Under the pieces are notes generated by a model. The model had not been told where the DNA came from. It made no database searches and saw only the letters and a program-made list of their open reading frames with translations. Positions 52,352-61,982 of a DNA stretch of 64,000 nt are shown here, piece by piece (positions within the stretch are counted from its first letter, which is position 1; each line of letters begins with the position of its first letter). The DNA is from Billgrantia desiderata (GTDB lineage Bacteria > Pseudomonadota > Gammaproteobacteria > Pseudomonadales > Halomonadaceae), in NCBI GenBank assembly GCA_011742915.1, contig JAAQTN010000016.1, forward strand, positions 1 to 64,000, read 5' to 3'. The position numbers and the translations under genes are program-made.

Positions 52352-54157
52352 TTGGACGCGAACGCGCCGCCCGATCTGCACGCCCGACTCAAACCGCGGC
52401 TGCTGCTGCGCCCACGCAACGAGGCACTCTACGCCCGCGCGCTCGCCGAAGGCCTGACCGAGCTGCAGGCCCGGGTGCTGGCCGGTCGCCTGACCGACTA
52501 CGAGGGCGAACTGGCACCGCTGACCCGGCCCAGCCTGCGCTATCTCGAACATCCGGAACGCCTGGCCGACGGTCGCCGCGCCGCCGAGCGCATCGCCACC
52601 GCCGTGGCCGAGGGCGAGCACATCGGCATCCTCACCGACTACGACGTCGACGGCATCACCTCCCACGTGGTCATCCGGCGCACCCTGGTGGAGCTCTTCG
52701 GTGTGCCGGAGTCGCGTCTGCACAGCCTGATCGGCCATCGTATCCACGACGGCTACGGCATCAGCCTGCCGCTGGTGGAGCGCACGCTCAGGCTCTCGCC
52801 GCGGCCTACGCTGGTGATCACCGCCGACTGCGGCAGCTCCGACGAGCCGCGCATCGCCCGGCTCAAGGCGGAAGGCATCGACGTGGTGGTGAGCGACCAC
52901 CACGCCCTGCCGGTGGAAGGGCCGCCGCCCTCCGCTCATGCCGTGGTCAACCCGACCCGTGACGACTGCCAGTACCCCGACCGCACCATTGCCGGCTGCA
53001 TGGTGGCCTGGCTGGTGATGTCGCTGACGCGCAGCGTGCTGGTGGAGTGGGGCGTGATTCCCGATGCTACGCCCAAGCTCTCCGCCTGGCTCTCCTACGT
53101 GGCGCTGGGCACCGTGGCCGACTGCGTGTCGCTGGGGGCGAGCCCGGCCAATCGCGCCGTGGTCAGCCATGGTCTGACGTTGATCAACCGCATGGAGGCC
53201 GCCTGCTGGCGTGCCATGGCGACCCGCCTGGGCGAAGACAGCGTGCCGTTCTCCGCCGAGACCCTGGCCTTCCAGATGGGGCCGCGCATCAACGCCCGCT
53301 CGCGCCTCGACGACCCCTACGCGGCGCTGCACTTCATGCTCGCGGGGGACGACGCCACGGCGATACGCCACCTGCAGACGCTGGACGACGACAACCAGTC
53401 GCGCAAGGCGATCGAGGCGGCAATGGTCGAAGAGGCCCGCGGCCTGGCCCTGGCGCAGCTCGAGGCCGACCGGCCGGCGCTGATCGTCTACCTCGAAAGC
53501 GGCCATCCGGGCGTGCAGGGTATCGTCGCTTCGCGTCTGGTGCAGGCCTTCGGCCGGCCTGCGCTGGTGCTGACGCCGGCGGCGGCGCCCGGCATGCTCA
53601 CCGGCTCGGGGCGCTCCATCGAGGCGCTGCACCTGCGCAATGCGCTGCAGCGCGCCCATGAACTGGCCCCCGAAGCGCTGCCGCGCTTCGGCGGGCATCG
53701 CGGCGCGGCCGGGGTCGGTGTACCGGTGGAGCAGCTGGAAATGTTCCGGTCGGCCCTGCTGCAAGCCGTGAGCGAGCAGTTGGGAGAGGCCGAGCTGTTC
53801 CCCCACGTGCTGACCGACGGAGCGCTCAACCCCGAGCAGCTGCAGCTGGCCACCCTGCTCGAGCTGGAGGCGCTGGGGCCCTACGGGCGCGAGTTCGACG
53901 CGCCGCTGTTCGAAGGGGAGTTCCTGATCGAGTCGATACGTGCCGTGGGCGCCGAGGGCAACCACCTGTCGATGCACCTGTCATCGGGCGCGACGAGCCT
54001 CAAGGCGATCTGGTTTCGCGCCCTCACGCCGGGAGAACTGCCCGCCTTCGGTCTGGGCGACCGGCTGCGCTGCGCCTACCGGCTCAATCGCAACCGCTGG
54101 CGGGGCCAGGAGTCGCTGCAGCTCATGATCGAGTATGCCGAGCCGTTGCACGGCTGA
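52352..54157 (+). CDS. recJ: RecJ-like single-stranded DNA exonuclease (DHH family)
   Basis: This protein of about 601 residues has DHH motifs ILTDYDVDGITSHVV (usually DFDADG), HRIHDGYGISLPLV, LVITADCGSSDEP, VVVSDHHALP, LGTVADCVSLG and GPRINARSRLDD, then a DHHA1 domain GGHRGAAGVGV and an OB-like end. Position after xerD-dsbC-hom-thrC is that of recJ in related bacteria. Several motif residues differ from textbook RecJ, so a RecJ paralogue is possible. TTG 52352, six bases after AGGAG, is preferred to ATG 52334. Confidence 0.85.
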   Translation: MDANAPPDLHARLKPRLLLRPRNEALYARALAEGLTELQARVLAGRLTDYEGELAPLTRPSLRYLEHPERLADGRRAAERIATAVAEGEHIGILTDYDVDGITSHVVIRRTLVELFGVPESRLHSLIGHRIHDGYGISLPLVERTLRLSPRPTLVITADCGSSDEPRIARLKAEGIDVVVSDHHALPVEGPPPSAHAVVNPTRDDCQYPDRTIAGCMVAWLVMSLTRSVLVEWGVIPDATPKLSAWLSYVALGTVADCVSLGASPANRAVVSHGLTLINRMEAACWRAMATRLGEDSVPFSAETLAFQMGPRINARSRLDDPYAALHFMLAGDDATAIRHLQTLDDDNQSRKAIEAAMVEEARGLALAQLEADRPALIVYLESGHPGVQGIVASRLVQAFGRPALVLTPAAAPGMLTGSGRSIEALHLRNALQRAHELAPEALPRFGGHRGAAGVGVPVEQLEMFRSALLQAVSEQLGEAELFPHVLTDGALNPEQLQLATLLELEALGPYGREFDAPLFEGEFLIESIRAVGAEGNHLSMHLSSGATSLKAIWFRALTPGELPAFGLGDRLRCAYRLNRNRWRGQESLQLMIEYAEPLHG

Positions 54158-54260
54158 AGCGAACTTCGTGGCCAGCTGAGTGAGGTCAATGATTTTGCGG
54201 GCGCTTGCCGCTAGAATCCGGGCCGTTCGGGGCTAGGCCCGCCATCCCAAGGAATCGTGA

Positions 54261-54878
54261 ATGGATCCACAAGATCTTACCACCGATCCCCATCGCCCCT
54301 ACGAGGACGTGATGGCGATGCTGGTGGGCACGCTGTTCGTCGCCCTCGGCGTCAGCTTCTATACCCAGGCGCTGCTGCTCACCGGCAGTACCGCCGGCAT
54401 GGCCTTCCTGCTGCAGTACGCTACCGGCTGGCGCTTCGGGGTGTGGTTCTTCCTCATCAATCTGCCGTTCTACTACCTGGCGGTGAAGCGCATGGGCTGG
54501 TCGTTCACCCTGCGCACCTTCGTCGCCATCGCCTTGGTATCGCTGTTCTCCGAGCTGACCGGCAAGTGGGTCGTTTTCGACAGCCTCAATCCGCTCTACG
54601 CCTCGCTGATGGGCGGCAGCCTGATCGGCATCGGCATGCTGGTGCTGTTTCGCCACCGCACCAGCCTCGGTGGCATCAACATCCTGGCGCTCTATCTGCA
54701 GGCTCGCTACGGCCTGCGCGCCGGCTACGTGCAGCTCGGCATCGATGGGGTGATCATGCTCGCTGCCTTCCTGGTGCTACCGGCCGACAGGGTCGGGCTC
54801 TCGGTGCTGGGCGCGGTGGCGCTGAACCTGATCATTGCCCTCAATCACAAGCCCGGCCGCTATATGGGCGTGAGCTGA
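54261..54878 (+). CDS. YitT-family membrane protein
   Basis: This 205-residue integral membrane protein has five hydrophobic segments (AMLVGTLFVALGVSFYTQALLL in part; FGVWFFLINLPFYYLAVKRMG; TFVAIALVSLFSEL; GGSLIGIGMLVLF; GVIMLAAFLVLPADRV) and the family-typical GSTAGMAFLLQYATGW and RTSLGGINILALYLQ. YitT proteins are of unknown transport function. Start ATG 54261 behind AAGGAA. Confidence 0.9.
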   Translation: MDPQDLTTDPHRPYEDVMAMLVGTLFVALGVSFYTQALLLTGSTAGMAFLLQYATGWRFGVWFFLINLPFYYLAVKRMGWSFTLRTFVAIALVSLFSELTGKWVVFDSLNPLYASLMGGSLIGIGMLVLFRHRTSLGGINILALYLQARYGLRAGYVQLGIDGVIMLAAFLVLPADRVGLSVLGAVALNLIIALNHKPGRYMGVS

Positions 54879-54907
54879 AAAGTGGCTGTGCTCGACCATA
54901 CGGCGTT

Positions 54908-54967
54908 AAAAATCGGCTTAAAGTGCTCATTTACAAACACGTAAACTCCGCCTTTGCGCCGATTTTT
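54908..54967. repeat. Nested inverted repeat (possible dispersed element or terminator)
   Basis: AAAAATCGGC (54908-54917) pairs with GCCGATTTTT (54958-54967), and inside it TTTAC (54930-54934) pairs with GTAAA (54941-54945). The outer arm ending in T5 makes it a good rightward terminator for the YitT gene. The plan resembles dispersed intergenic repeats of marine gammaproteobacteria; that is an impression, not a match. Confidence 0.6.
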
Positions 54968-55066
54968 GCCTTGCGACCCACATGGATGTGGGAAGTGCGT
55001 TGGCCCGTAGGGAACGGGCCTAGCCCTGGCCTTCGCTCGCCGACTTTTCGGATGGCATGGCTCTTG

Positions 55067-55486
55067 TCAGTAGTTGGGCCAGACACCGGGCGTCGCCAGC
55101 TCGATCAGGTGGCCGTCGGGGTCGCGGAAGTAGAGACTCTCGCCGCCGCGGGGCCAGTGGGTGCGCCCTTCGATGGCCACGCCGTGGTCGTCGAGCTGGC
55201 GCTCCCAGGCGGCCAGCTCGTCGGCGGCGATGGCGAAGGCGAGATGCACCCGCCCTCTGCCGTCATGGGGCGGGATGGTGCCCATCTCGTTGGGCAGTAC
55301 CACGGTTTGCAGCGTCTCGCCCTGCAGGAACAGCAGCAACACCGAACCGGCACCTGCATCGTAGGCGGTGAATCGATGATCGGCGTTGAACGGCTCGAGG
55401 CCCATCACGCCTTCGAAGAAGACCCGCGCCCGGTCCATGTCGTCGACGTAGAGTGCGGTCTCGAGTACGCCGTTGAGCTTGGGCAT
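55067..55486 (-). CDS. VOC-family (glyoxalase-like) protein
   Basis: This 139-residue protein has the VOC fold of two beta-alpha-beta-beta-beta units: LETALYVDDMDRARVFFEGVMGL and RVHLAFAIAADELAAWERQLDDHG, ending SLYFRDPDGHLIELATPGVW with the typical metal-ligand region. Relatives include glyoxalase I, dioxygenases and resistance proteins; substrate unknown. ATG 55486 has the best spacing to AGGGAG; ATG 55492 is two codons earlier. Confidence 0.88.
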   Translation of the reverse strand: MPKLNGVLETALYVDDMDRARVFFEGVMGLEPFNADHRFTAYDAGAGSVLLLFLQGETLQTVVLPNEMGTIPPHDGRGRVHLAFAIAADELAAWERQLDDHGVAIEGRTHWPRGGESLYFRDPDGHLIELATPGVWPNY

Positions 55487-55544
55487 GGCCATCACTCCCT
55501 CTGGCATATGCTTTCAGCTTAGCAGGTGCTCTCGACGGTTCGGC

Positions 55545-55619
55545 TCAGCGGCGCCACCAGAACCACCAGACGATGGCGACGATCAGCGCCAGGCCGGCGA
55601 GATTGACGATCCAGCTCAT
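55545..55619 (-). CDS. 24-residue membrane peptide coupled to the copper ATPase
   Basis: The peptide [20 protein letters not shown] ending WWRR is one hydrophobic helix with a basic end. Its ATG overlaps the ATPase stop codon (ATGA, 55619-55616), so it is likely translated with it. Its sequence recalls the N-terminal anchor of cupredoxin-like proteins often encoded next to copper ATPases, so it may be the remnant of such a gene or a small regulator of the pump. Confidence 0.6.
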   Translation of the reverse strand: MSWIVNLAGLALIVAIVWWFWWRR

Positions 55620-58189
55620 GGCAGGGCCTCCTGCGTTTCCGCCGCTGCCGCCTGGCGCCCGGGGGCAACATCGCCACGGGTCTTGAGCAGGCGCAGGCGG
55701 TTGGCGTTGCTCACCACCGTGATCGAGGAGAGCGACATGGCTGCCCCGGCGATCATCGGTGACAGCAGCATGCCGGTGAAGGGGTAGAGCACCCCGGCGG
55801 CGATGGGGATGCACAGCACGTTGTAGCCGAACGCACCCACCAGGTTCTGCTTGATGTTGCGCAGGGTCATGCGACTGATCTCGATGGCGTCGGCGATGCC
55901 GTGCAGCGAGCTTCGCATCAGCGTGATGCCCGCGCTCTCGATGGCCACGTCGGTACCCTGGCCGATGGCGAAGCCGACGTTGGCCCGAGCCAGCGCCGGG
56001 GCGTCGTTGATGCCGTCGCCGACCATGCCGACGATCTCGCCGGCCTGCTGCAGACGCTCGATCTCGGCGTGCTTGTCCTCAGGCAACAGCCCGGCGCGGA
56101 AGTCATCGATGCCCACCTCGCGGGCGATGGCCGCCGCGGTGTGCTCGTTGTCGCCGGTCAGCATTACCACCCTGAGGCCGTCGGCCTGTAGCCGTTTGAC
56201 CGCCGCCACGGTGTCGGCGCGCAGCGGGTCGCTGATGCCGAACAGTGCGGCCAGTCTGCCACCCACGGCGAGATAGACCACGGTGCGAGCCTTCTGCTCG
56301 AGATCGCGGGCCAGCGCATCACCGGCGGTGAGCGCGACGCCGGCTTCCCGCAGCAATCGGGCGTTGCCCAGCAGGAGCGTTTCTCCGTTCGGTCCGGTGG
56401 CCTTGACCCCGCCGCCGGTGACGCTGTCGAAGTCGCGGATGTCCGCGACCTCGGCGCCGGCCTGTTCGGCATGCTGCAACAGGGCGGCCGCCAGCGGATG
56501 CTCCGAGCCGCGCTCCAGCGCTGCCACCAGCCCCAGCAGCGTCGCCTCGTCGCCTTCGAGAAAATGGCTCTCAGTGACCCGCGGCTTGCCCTCGGTCAGG
56601 GTGCCGGTCTTGTCCACCACCAGCGTGGTGAGGCGGCTGGCGGTCTGCAGTGCCTGGCCGTTTCTCACCAGCACGCCGTGCTCGGCGGCCTTGCCCACGC
56701 CGATCATGGTCGAGATCGGCGTGGCCAGGCCCAGGGCACAGGGACAGGCGATGATCAGCACCGTGGTGGCGGTGACCAGCATGTGGATCAGACGTGGTTC
56801 GGCGCCGAAGTTGAACCAGGCCAGCGCGGTGAGTACGGCAATGACCATCACCGCGGGCACGAAGATGCTCGATATCTTGTCGGCCAGCTCGCCGATGGGC
56901 GGGCGGGAGTTCTGGGCCAGCGCCACCTGCTCGGTGATCTGGCCCAGGCGTGTGTCGGCTCCCACGCGGGTGGCGCGGTAGACCAGGCCGCCGCGGCCGT
57001 TCACCGTACCGGCGTTGACTTCATCGCCTTCGCCCTTGGCCACCGGCAGCGGCTCGCCGGTGAGCATCGACTCGTCGATATGGCTGGCGCCGCTGGTCAC
57101 CACGCCATCCACCGGCAGGCGCTCGCCGGGGCGCACGCGAATGTGGTCGCCCTCGCGCACCTCCTCGATGGGCAGCTCACGCTCGTCGTTGCCGCGGATG
57201 ACCCGCGCCGTACGGCTCTGCAGGTCAAGCAGGCGCTTGAGCGCCTCGCTGGTGCGCCCGCGGGCGCGCAGCTCCAGGGCGTTGCCCAGCAGCACCAGGC
57301 CGATGATCATCGCCGAGGCTTCGAAGTAGATGCCGTGGGCCACCGCCGGCAGCCAAGGGGCGAAGGCCACCACCGCCATGGAGTAGAGCCAGGCGGTGCC
57401 GGTACCCATGGCGATCAAGGTGTCCATGTTGGCCTGATGGTGCTTGAAGTTCTTCCAGGCGTTGACGAAGAAGTGACGGCCCGGGCCCACCAGCACGGCC
57501 AGGGTCAGCAGGCCGATCGCCAGCCAGTAGAGCCGCCCCATGCCCATCGGGTGAGGATGGTAGACGAACATGCTGGCCATCAGCGGCACCGCCAGTGCCA
57601 GCGACCAGAAACTTCCGCGCAGGCGGCGCCGATAGGTCTCGGCGTCCTTGGCGGTGCGGGCCTCCTCGGCCTGGCGCAGGTCGAGAATGGGCTCGGCGTC
57701 GTAGCCCGCTGCCTGCACCGCCTTCACCAGTGTCTCGGTGTCGGCACGGCCATGCACCTGAGCCACACGGGTGCCGAAGTTCACCGCCGCCGTGGCCACG
57801 CCCGGGGTGCGCTCCAGCGCCTGCTGCACGCTCTTCACGCAGCTGGCGCAGGTCATGCCCGAGATCGCCAGGCGCAGGGTCGTGCCGCCTTCGCGGCGGG
57901 GGGCGTTGACGCTGTCGGCCGGCGGTGTGGCAGGCTCGGCTACCGGCCGTTCGTTGGCAGCCGCGCCAGCATCGCTGGCAGACCCGGCCTGAGGCGGGTA
58001 GCCGGCCTGAGCCAGTGCCTCGTCGAGGCGTTCGCCATCCAGGCTGGAGTTCACTACCAGGCGCTTCTCCGCGGGAAAGCCGGTGACCTCGGCCTCGGGA
58101 TCGAGGGTCTGGATCGCCTCGCGCATGCGCTTCACGCAGCCCTGGCAGTTCATGCCCGGTACGCTGCGCTCGTGATCGTGAGTGTTCAT
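55616..58189 (-). CDS. copA: Copper-type P1B ATPase (CopA)
   Basis: This 857-residue heavy-metal P-type ATPase has two N-terminal metal-binding domains (GMNCQGC near residue 12 and GMTCASC), eight membrane segments with the CPC motif ([12 protein letters not shown]), actuator MLTGEPLPV, phosphorylation site [15 protein letters not shown] and hinge [11 protein letters not shown]. It exports Cu(I) from the cytosol; silver export is also usual. Start ATG 58189 overlaps the MerR-regulator stop by four bases. The second half is full length. Confidence 0.95.
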   Translation of the reverse strand: MNTHDHERSVPGMNCQGCVKRMREAIQTLDPEAEVTGFPAEKRLVVNSSLDGERLDEALAQAGYPPQAGSASDAGAAANERPVAEPATPPADSVNAPRREGGTTLRLAISGMTCASCVKSVQQALERTPGVATAAVNFGTRVAQVHGRADTETLVKAVQAAGYDAEPILDLRQAEEARTAKDAETYRRRLRGSFWSLALAVPLMASMFVYHPHPMGMGRLYWLAIGLLTLAVLVGPGRHFFVNAWKNFKHHQANMDTLIAMGTGTAWLYSMAVVAFAPWLPAVAHGIYFEASAMIIGLVLLGNALELRARGRTSEALKRLLDLQSRTARVIRGNDERELPIEEVREGDHIRVRPGERLPVDGVVTSGASHIDESMLTGEPLPVAKGEGDEVNAGTVNGRGGLVYRATRVGADTRLGQITEQVALAQNSRPPIGELADKISSIFVPAVMVIAVLTALAWFNFGAEPRLIHMLVTATTVLIIACPCALGLATPISTMIGVGKAAEHGVLVRNGQALQTASRLTTLVVDKTGTLTEGKPRVTESHFLEGDEATLLGLVAALERGSEHPLAAALLQHAEQAGAEVADIRDFDSVTGGGVKATGPNGETLLLGNARLLREAGVALTAGDALARDLEQKARTVVYLAVGGRLAALFGISDPLRADTVAAVKRLQADGLRVVMLTGDNEHTAAAIAREVGIDDFRAGLLPEDKHAEIERLQQAGEIVGMVGDGINDAPALARANVGFAIGQGTDVAIESAGITLMRSSLHGIADAIEISRMTLRNIKQNLVGAFGYNVLCIPIAAGVLYPFTGMLLSPMIAGAAMSLSSITVVSNANRLRLLKTRGDVAPGRQAAAAETQEALP

Positions 58190-58632
58190 TGCCTTTCCTC
58201 GCCGGCTCGGGAGCAGTGGGAAGGCGCCGCCTCGGGAAAGCTTTCGATCAGGCGGCACAGGCTGTGGCCGTCGGGCGTGCCGTCGGGCATCTCGGCCCAG
58301 GCATCGAGGGCCTGTTCCATGCGCGATGCCAGCGCTTCCAGCTCGCGGATACGGGCGCGGATCTGCGGTAGCCGGCTGGCCAGCAGGTCACGCACCATGG
58401 GGCAGGGTGAGTCGCCCTGATCGGCATGGGTCAGGATCTCGCCGATCTCGGCTACGCTGAAGCCCAGCGTGCGGGCCCGCTGAATGAAGCGCAGCCGCTC
58501 GAGATCGGCCTGATCGAACAGCTGATAGCCGTTGTCGGGATCGCGCTGCGGATGCAGCAAGCCTTCCCGTGTGTAGTGACGCACCGTCTCGGCGGTCACC
58601 TCGGCCCGCCGGGCCAGTTCGCTGACTTTCAT
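58186..58632 (-). CDS. MerR-family metal-responsive regulator (CueR-like)
   Basis: This 148-residue regulator has a winged-helix start ([40 protein letters not shown]), the dimerisation helix and a metal-site region with [21 protein letters not shown] and a final SHC. The Cys arrangement fits a thiol metal sensor, though not exactly CueR, so another soft metal is possible. The gene precedes copA with four-base overlap and likely activates their common promoter at 58668-58698. Confidence 0.88.
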   Translation of the reverse strand: MKVSELARRAEVTAETVRHYTREGLLHPQRDPDNGYQLFDQADLERLRFIQRARTLGFSVAEIGEILTHADQGDSPCPMVRDLLASRLPQIRARIRELEALASRMEQALDAWAEMPDGTPDGHSLCRLIESFPEAAPSHCSRAGEERQ

Positions 58633-58667
58633 GATGGATCTCCTGGGAGATAGGGATCATGCAGGCA

Positions 58668-58698
58668 GTGTAAAACCTTTGGGTAACCCATAGGTCAA
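58668..58698 (-). promoter_or_regulatory. MerR-type promoter with 19-bp spacer and dyad
   Basis: On the minus strand TTGACC (58698-58693) and TTACAC (58673-58668) are 19 bases apart. A 21-bp dyad, ACCTTTGGG/CCCATAGGT, lies at 58675-58695 between them. The over-long spacer is the hallmark of promoters that MerR-family proteins untwist. The rest of the 302-base gap (58699-58934) holds the fadL upstream region with no clear site. Confidence 0.82.
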
Positions 58699-58934
58699 GC
58701 AGGCGTTTCGGCACAGTCAGGGCGGGCTGCGTTGCGCTAGGGTGGGTAAAGTTCAACGCCTCAGCCGAAATTAACCTAAAACTGGACTAAAGTATGAGGA
58801 TTTATCGCATTAAAACGAACGTTTGCCCTTGATCCGAACGGATGTTTGGCGAAAACTGGCCTCGTAGGGCACCGCTCCGCTGTGGACGGAACAACAATCA
58901 GCGCCAGCTCGTATCTGGAAGAGGACGTCGAGAC

Positions 58935-60278
58935 ATGCAGAACAAGTTCAATAGGATCACCTGGGCCGTGGCCATCGCCGCTGCCGCCTTCGCCAGCCAG
59001 GCCAATGCCGGCGGTTACCAGATCAACGAGCAGAGCGTCAGCGGCCAGGGCTATGGCCACGCTGGACGGAGCTCCAACGTCAACGATGCCACCATCGTCT
59101 TCGGCAACCCCGCGGGCATGTCGTTCCTCGACCGTGCCCAGCTCACCGCTGGTGGCACCTACCTGAACGTCAACAGCCGCATTCGCAACGCCGAGGCGAC
59201 TCGGGACTTTGGCGCTGGCCCCGTGCCTGTCGAAGGGACCTCGGAAGGCGATATGGTGCCGGGCACCCTGATTCCCTTCGCTTTCTACGCCCATCCGGTC
59301 AATGAGCAGCTGGCCTTCGGCTTCGGCGTCTATGCCCCGTTCGGCTCCAAGACCGATTACGAGGACAACTTCGTCGGGCGCAACCTGGGCAATTACACCG
59401 AGCTGCGCGTGATCAGCGCCCAGCCCACCGTCTCTTACCGCTTCAACGACCAGTGGTCCATCGGTGCGGGTATCACTTACAACCGGGTGGATGGCGAACT
59501 ACGCCGGCAGGTGGCCAACCCCTTTAACCCCGTCGATCCCAGTGCAGACCTGGATGCCCGGATCGAGGGCGATGATGACGGCTGGGGCTACAATCTGGGT
59601 GTGATCTTCCAGCCAGTGCCGGAAACCACCTTTGGCCTGACGTATCGCTCCAAGGTGAGCTATACCTTGACGGGCGATTACCGCGCAACGGATCCTTCCG
59701 GGCTCGTTGATATGATTGCCCCCGAGCGTTTGAATCGGGATGCGCAATTGGATCTGACTACACCAGAGACGATTAACTTCTCCATCACCCAGCAGATGAG
59801 CGACCGTCTGAAACTGATGGCTGGCGCCTCCTGGGTTCGCTGGAGCCGATTCGATGAAATCCGTGTCACCGATCCTAACGATGCGGATGGTCCCCCTATT
59901 ACGTTCGAGCAGCAGGATTACTCGAATGCTTGGGCCTACGCCGTGGGCGGCGAGTATCAGTTGAATTCCCAACTGGCGCTGCGTGCCGGCGTGACGCTCG
60001 ATTTCACGCCCACCAGCGACCAGTACCGCAGCGCGAGGATTCCCTCCGACGACCGCCGCATCTTCTCCATCGGCGCCGGCTGGACTCCCATGGACAACCT
60101 GACGCTGGATTTCGCCTACTCCTATTTGACGGAGCGGAGCACCCGAGTTGACCAAGAAAGAGGTGACTCAGTCTTCGTTCCTGGTACTGGTCTAGTAGAA
60201 GGCGTAACTTCTACATATTCCGCCGACTACAAGAACGAAGCCCATGGCTTCGGCGCTCAGCTGACCTACCGCTTCTGA
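58935..60278 (+). CDS. FadL-family outer-membrane hydrophobic-compound channel
   Basis: This 447-residue protein has a signal peptide (about residues 1-25, ending ANA) and the FadL start GGYQINEQSVSGQGYGHAGR, then NVNDATIVFGNPAGMSFLDR with the NPA motif of the hatch. Many amphipathic beta strands follow and the C-terminus is YRF, as required for outer-membrane insertion. It transports long-chain fatty acids or other hydrophobic compounds. Start ATG 58935 is where the signal peptide begins; the frame is open before it. Confidence 0.94.
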   Translation: MQNKFNRITWAVAIAAAAFASQANAGGYQINEQSVSGQGYGHAGRSSNVNDATIVFGNPAGMSFLDRAQLTAGGTYLNVNSRIRNAEATRDFGAGPVPVEGTSEGDMVPGTLIPFAFYAHPVNEQLAFGFGVYAPFGSKTDYEDNFVGRNLGNYTELRVISAQPTVSYRFNDQWSIGAGITYNRVDGELRRQVANPFNPVDPSADLDARIEGDDDGWGYNLGVIFQPVPETTFGLTYRSKVSYTLTGDYRATDPSGLVDMIAPERLNRDAQLDLTTPETINFSITQQMSDRLKLMAGASWVRWSRFDEIRVTDPNDADGPPITFEQQDYSNAWAYAVGGEYQLNSQLALRAGVTLDFTPTSDQYRSARIPSDDRRIFSIGAGWTPMDNLTLDFAYSYLTERSTRVDQERGDSVFVPGTGLVEGVTSTYSADYKNEAHGFGAQLTYRF

Positions 60279-60320
60279 GTCGGTCAAACGCTTGAGGAGG
60301 TGAGGCAGGCGTTCGTTCAA

Positions 60321-60345
60321 GACCCGGCAGCTGAGCTGCCGGGTC
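60321..60345 (+). terminator. Hairpin after the FadL gene
   Basis: GACCCGGCAGCT (60321-60332) is the reverse complement of AGCTGCCGGGTC (60334-60345). It is followed by TTGTCGTT, between convergent genes. Confidence 0.7.
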
Positions 60346-60359
60346 TTGTCGTTGGGCTG

Positions 60360-61970
60360 TCAAGCGACCTGTTCGAGAAAGGCGGCGCGTATCAGTTCGC
60401 GGGTATAGGTCTCGCGGGGTGAGCGGAACAGCGCCTCGGTCTCGCCCTGCTCGACCACGCGGCCCTCCTTCATTACCAGCACGGTATCGGCCAGCGCCCT
60501 GACCACGGCGAGGTCGTGGCTGATGAACAGGTAGGTCAGGCCGTGTCGCTGCTGTAAGTTTCGCAGCAGTTCGATCACGGTGGCCTGCACCGAACGGTCC
60601 AGCGCCGAGGTCGGCTCGTCCAGCAGCAGGAAGCGCGGCTTGAGCACCAGCGCCCGGGCAATGGCGATGCGCTGGCGTTGGCCGCCGGAGAACTCGTGCG
60701 GGTAGCGCTGTCGCGTGGCGGGGTCCAGCGAGACCTCCTCGAGCGCCTCGATCACACGTTCGGTGCGCTGGCGGCGAGTCAGCTCGGGGTGATGCACGCG
60801 CAGGCCTTCGCTGACGATCTCGCCCACGGTCATGCGCGGCGAGAGCGAGCCGAACGGGTCCTGGAATACCACCTGCATGCGCGAGCGCAGCGGACGTAGC
60901 GTGCCGCTGTCCAGGTGCGTCAGGTCGGTATCCTCGAAGTGAATGTCCCCCGAGCTTTGCAGCAGCCTGAGCAGTGCGCGCCCCAGGGTCGACTTGCCGG
61001 AACCCGATTCGCCGACGATGCCCACCGTCTGGCCCTGACGAATCGTGAGGTCGATGCCGCGTACCGCTTCGAAGTAGTCGCTGGGCCGAAACAGGCGCTT
61101 CTTCAAGGCGAAACGCACCTTGAGGTCGCGTGCCTGCATGATCACCGGGGCGGTATCCGCTACCGGCGGCTTGCGTCCGCGGGGCTCGGCCTCGATCAGC
61201 ATGCGGGTGTAATCGTGACGAGGCGAGGCGAACAGCTCCCGGGTAGTGGCGCTCTCCACCACCTCGCCGTGGCGCATCACGCAGACCCGGTCGGCGAAGT
61301 GCCTGACGATGCCCAGGTCGTGGGTGATGAACAGGATGGCCATGCCGTACTGGCGCTGCAGCTGCTTGAGCAGCGCCAGGATCTGCGCCTGCACGGTGAC
61401 GTCCAGCGCAGTGGTGGGCTCGTCGGCAATCAGCAGGCGCGGCTCGCAGGCCAGCGCCATGGCGATCATGACGCGCTGGCGCTGGCCGCCGGAAAGCTCG
61501 TGAGGATAGCTCGCCACGCGTCTTTCCGGCTCGGGGATGCCGACCTGTTCGAACAGCTCGATCACCCGCCGCTGTGCCGCCTGGCCACGTAGCTTGGTGT
61601 GCTTGTCGAGCACTTCACGCACCTGCCGGCCGATGCGCTGGAGCGGGTTGAGCGAGGTCATCGGCTCCTGGAAGATCATCGAGATTTCGTTGCCGCGGAT
61701 GTGGCGCATGCGCCTCGACGAGGCGGCGAGCAGGTTCTCCCTGCCCTGGCTGCCGTGCCAGTGAATGGCGCCCCGGGTTGCCGCGAACTCGGGCAGCAGG
61801 CGCAGTATGGCGGTGGAGGAGACCGACTTGCCCGAGCCGGATTCGCCCACCAGGGCCAGCGTCTCGCCTTCGGCGAGTGAGAAACTGACATCCTTGACTG
61901 CCGCCACTCGGCCGTGAGGCAGCTCGAAGGCGACCTGCAACCGCTCGATTTCCAACAGGGATCGTGACAT
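60360..61970 (-). CDS. Peptide ABC transporter, fused dual ATP-binding protein
   Basis: This 536-residue protein carries two complete ABC domains (fused OppD- and OppF-type). Each has Walker A GESGSGKS, a signature ([12 protein letters not shown] and [12 protein letters not shown]), Walker B ([12 protein letters not shown] and [11 protein letters not shown]) and the switch His (ITHDLGIV and SHDLAVV). It powers uptake through the two permeases encoded upstream. ATG 61970, five bases after GGAGG, is preferred to ATG 61982, which abuts the permease stop. Confidence 0.95.
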   Translation of the reverse strand: MSRSLLEIERLQVAFELPHGRVAAVKDVSFSLAEGETLALVGESGSGKSVSSTAILRLLPEFAATRGAIHWHGSQGRENLLAASSRRMRHIRGNEISMIFQEPMTSLNPLQRIGRQVREVLDKHTKLRGQAAQRRVIELFEQVGIPEPERRVASYPHELSGGQRQRVMIAMALACEPRLLIADEPTTALDVTVQAQILALLKQLQRQYGMAILFITHDLGIVRHFADRVCVMRHGEVVESATTRELFASPRHDYTRMLIEAEPRGRKPPVADTAPVIMQARDLKVRFALKKRLFRPSDYFEAVRGIDLTIRQGQTVGIVGESGSGKSTLGRALLRLLQSSGDIHFEDTDLTHLDSGTLRPLRSRMQVVFQDPFGSLSPRMTVGEIVSEGLRVHHPELTRRQRTERVIEALEEVSLDPATRQRYPHEFSGGQRQRIAIARALVLKPRFLLLDEPTSALDRSVQATVIELLRNLQQRHGLTYLFISHDLAVVRALADTVLVMKEGRVVEQGETEALFRSPRETYTRELIRAAFLEQVA

Positions 61971-61982
61971 GTCCGCCTCCAT

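Noticed and set aside
52190-53977. Minus-strand open frame of 595 codons opposite recJ
   Set aside because: Antisense shadow of the DHH exonuclease gene; composition is low-complexity and no motif is visible.
56471-58420. Plus-strand open frame of 649 codons opposite copA
   Set aside because: It is antisense to a fully motif-supported P-type ATPase. Long antisense frames are common in GC-rich coding DNA, and the translation is rich in His/Gly/Gln with no domain.
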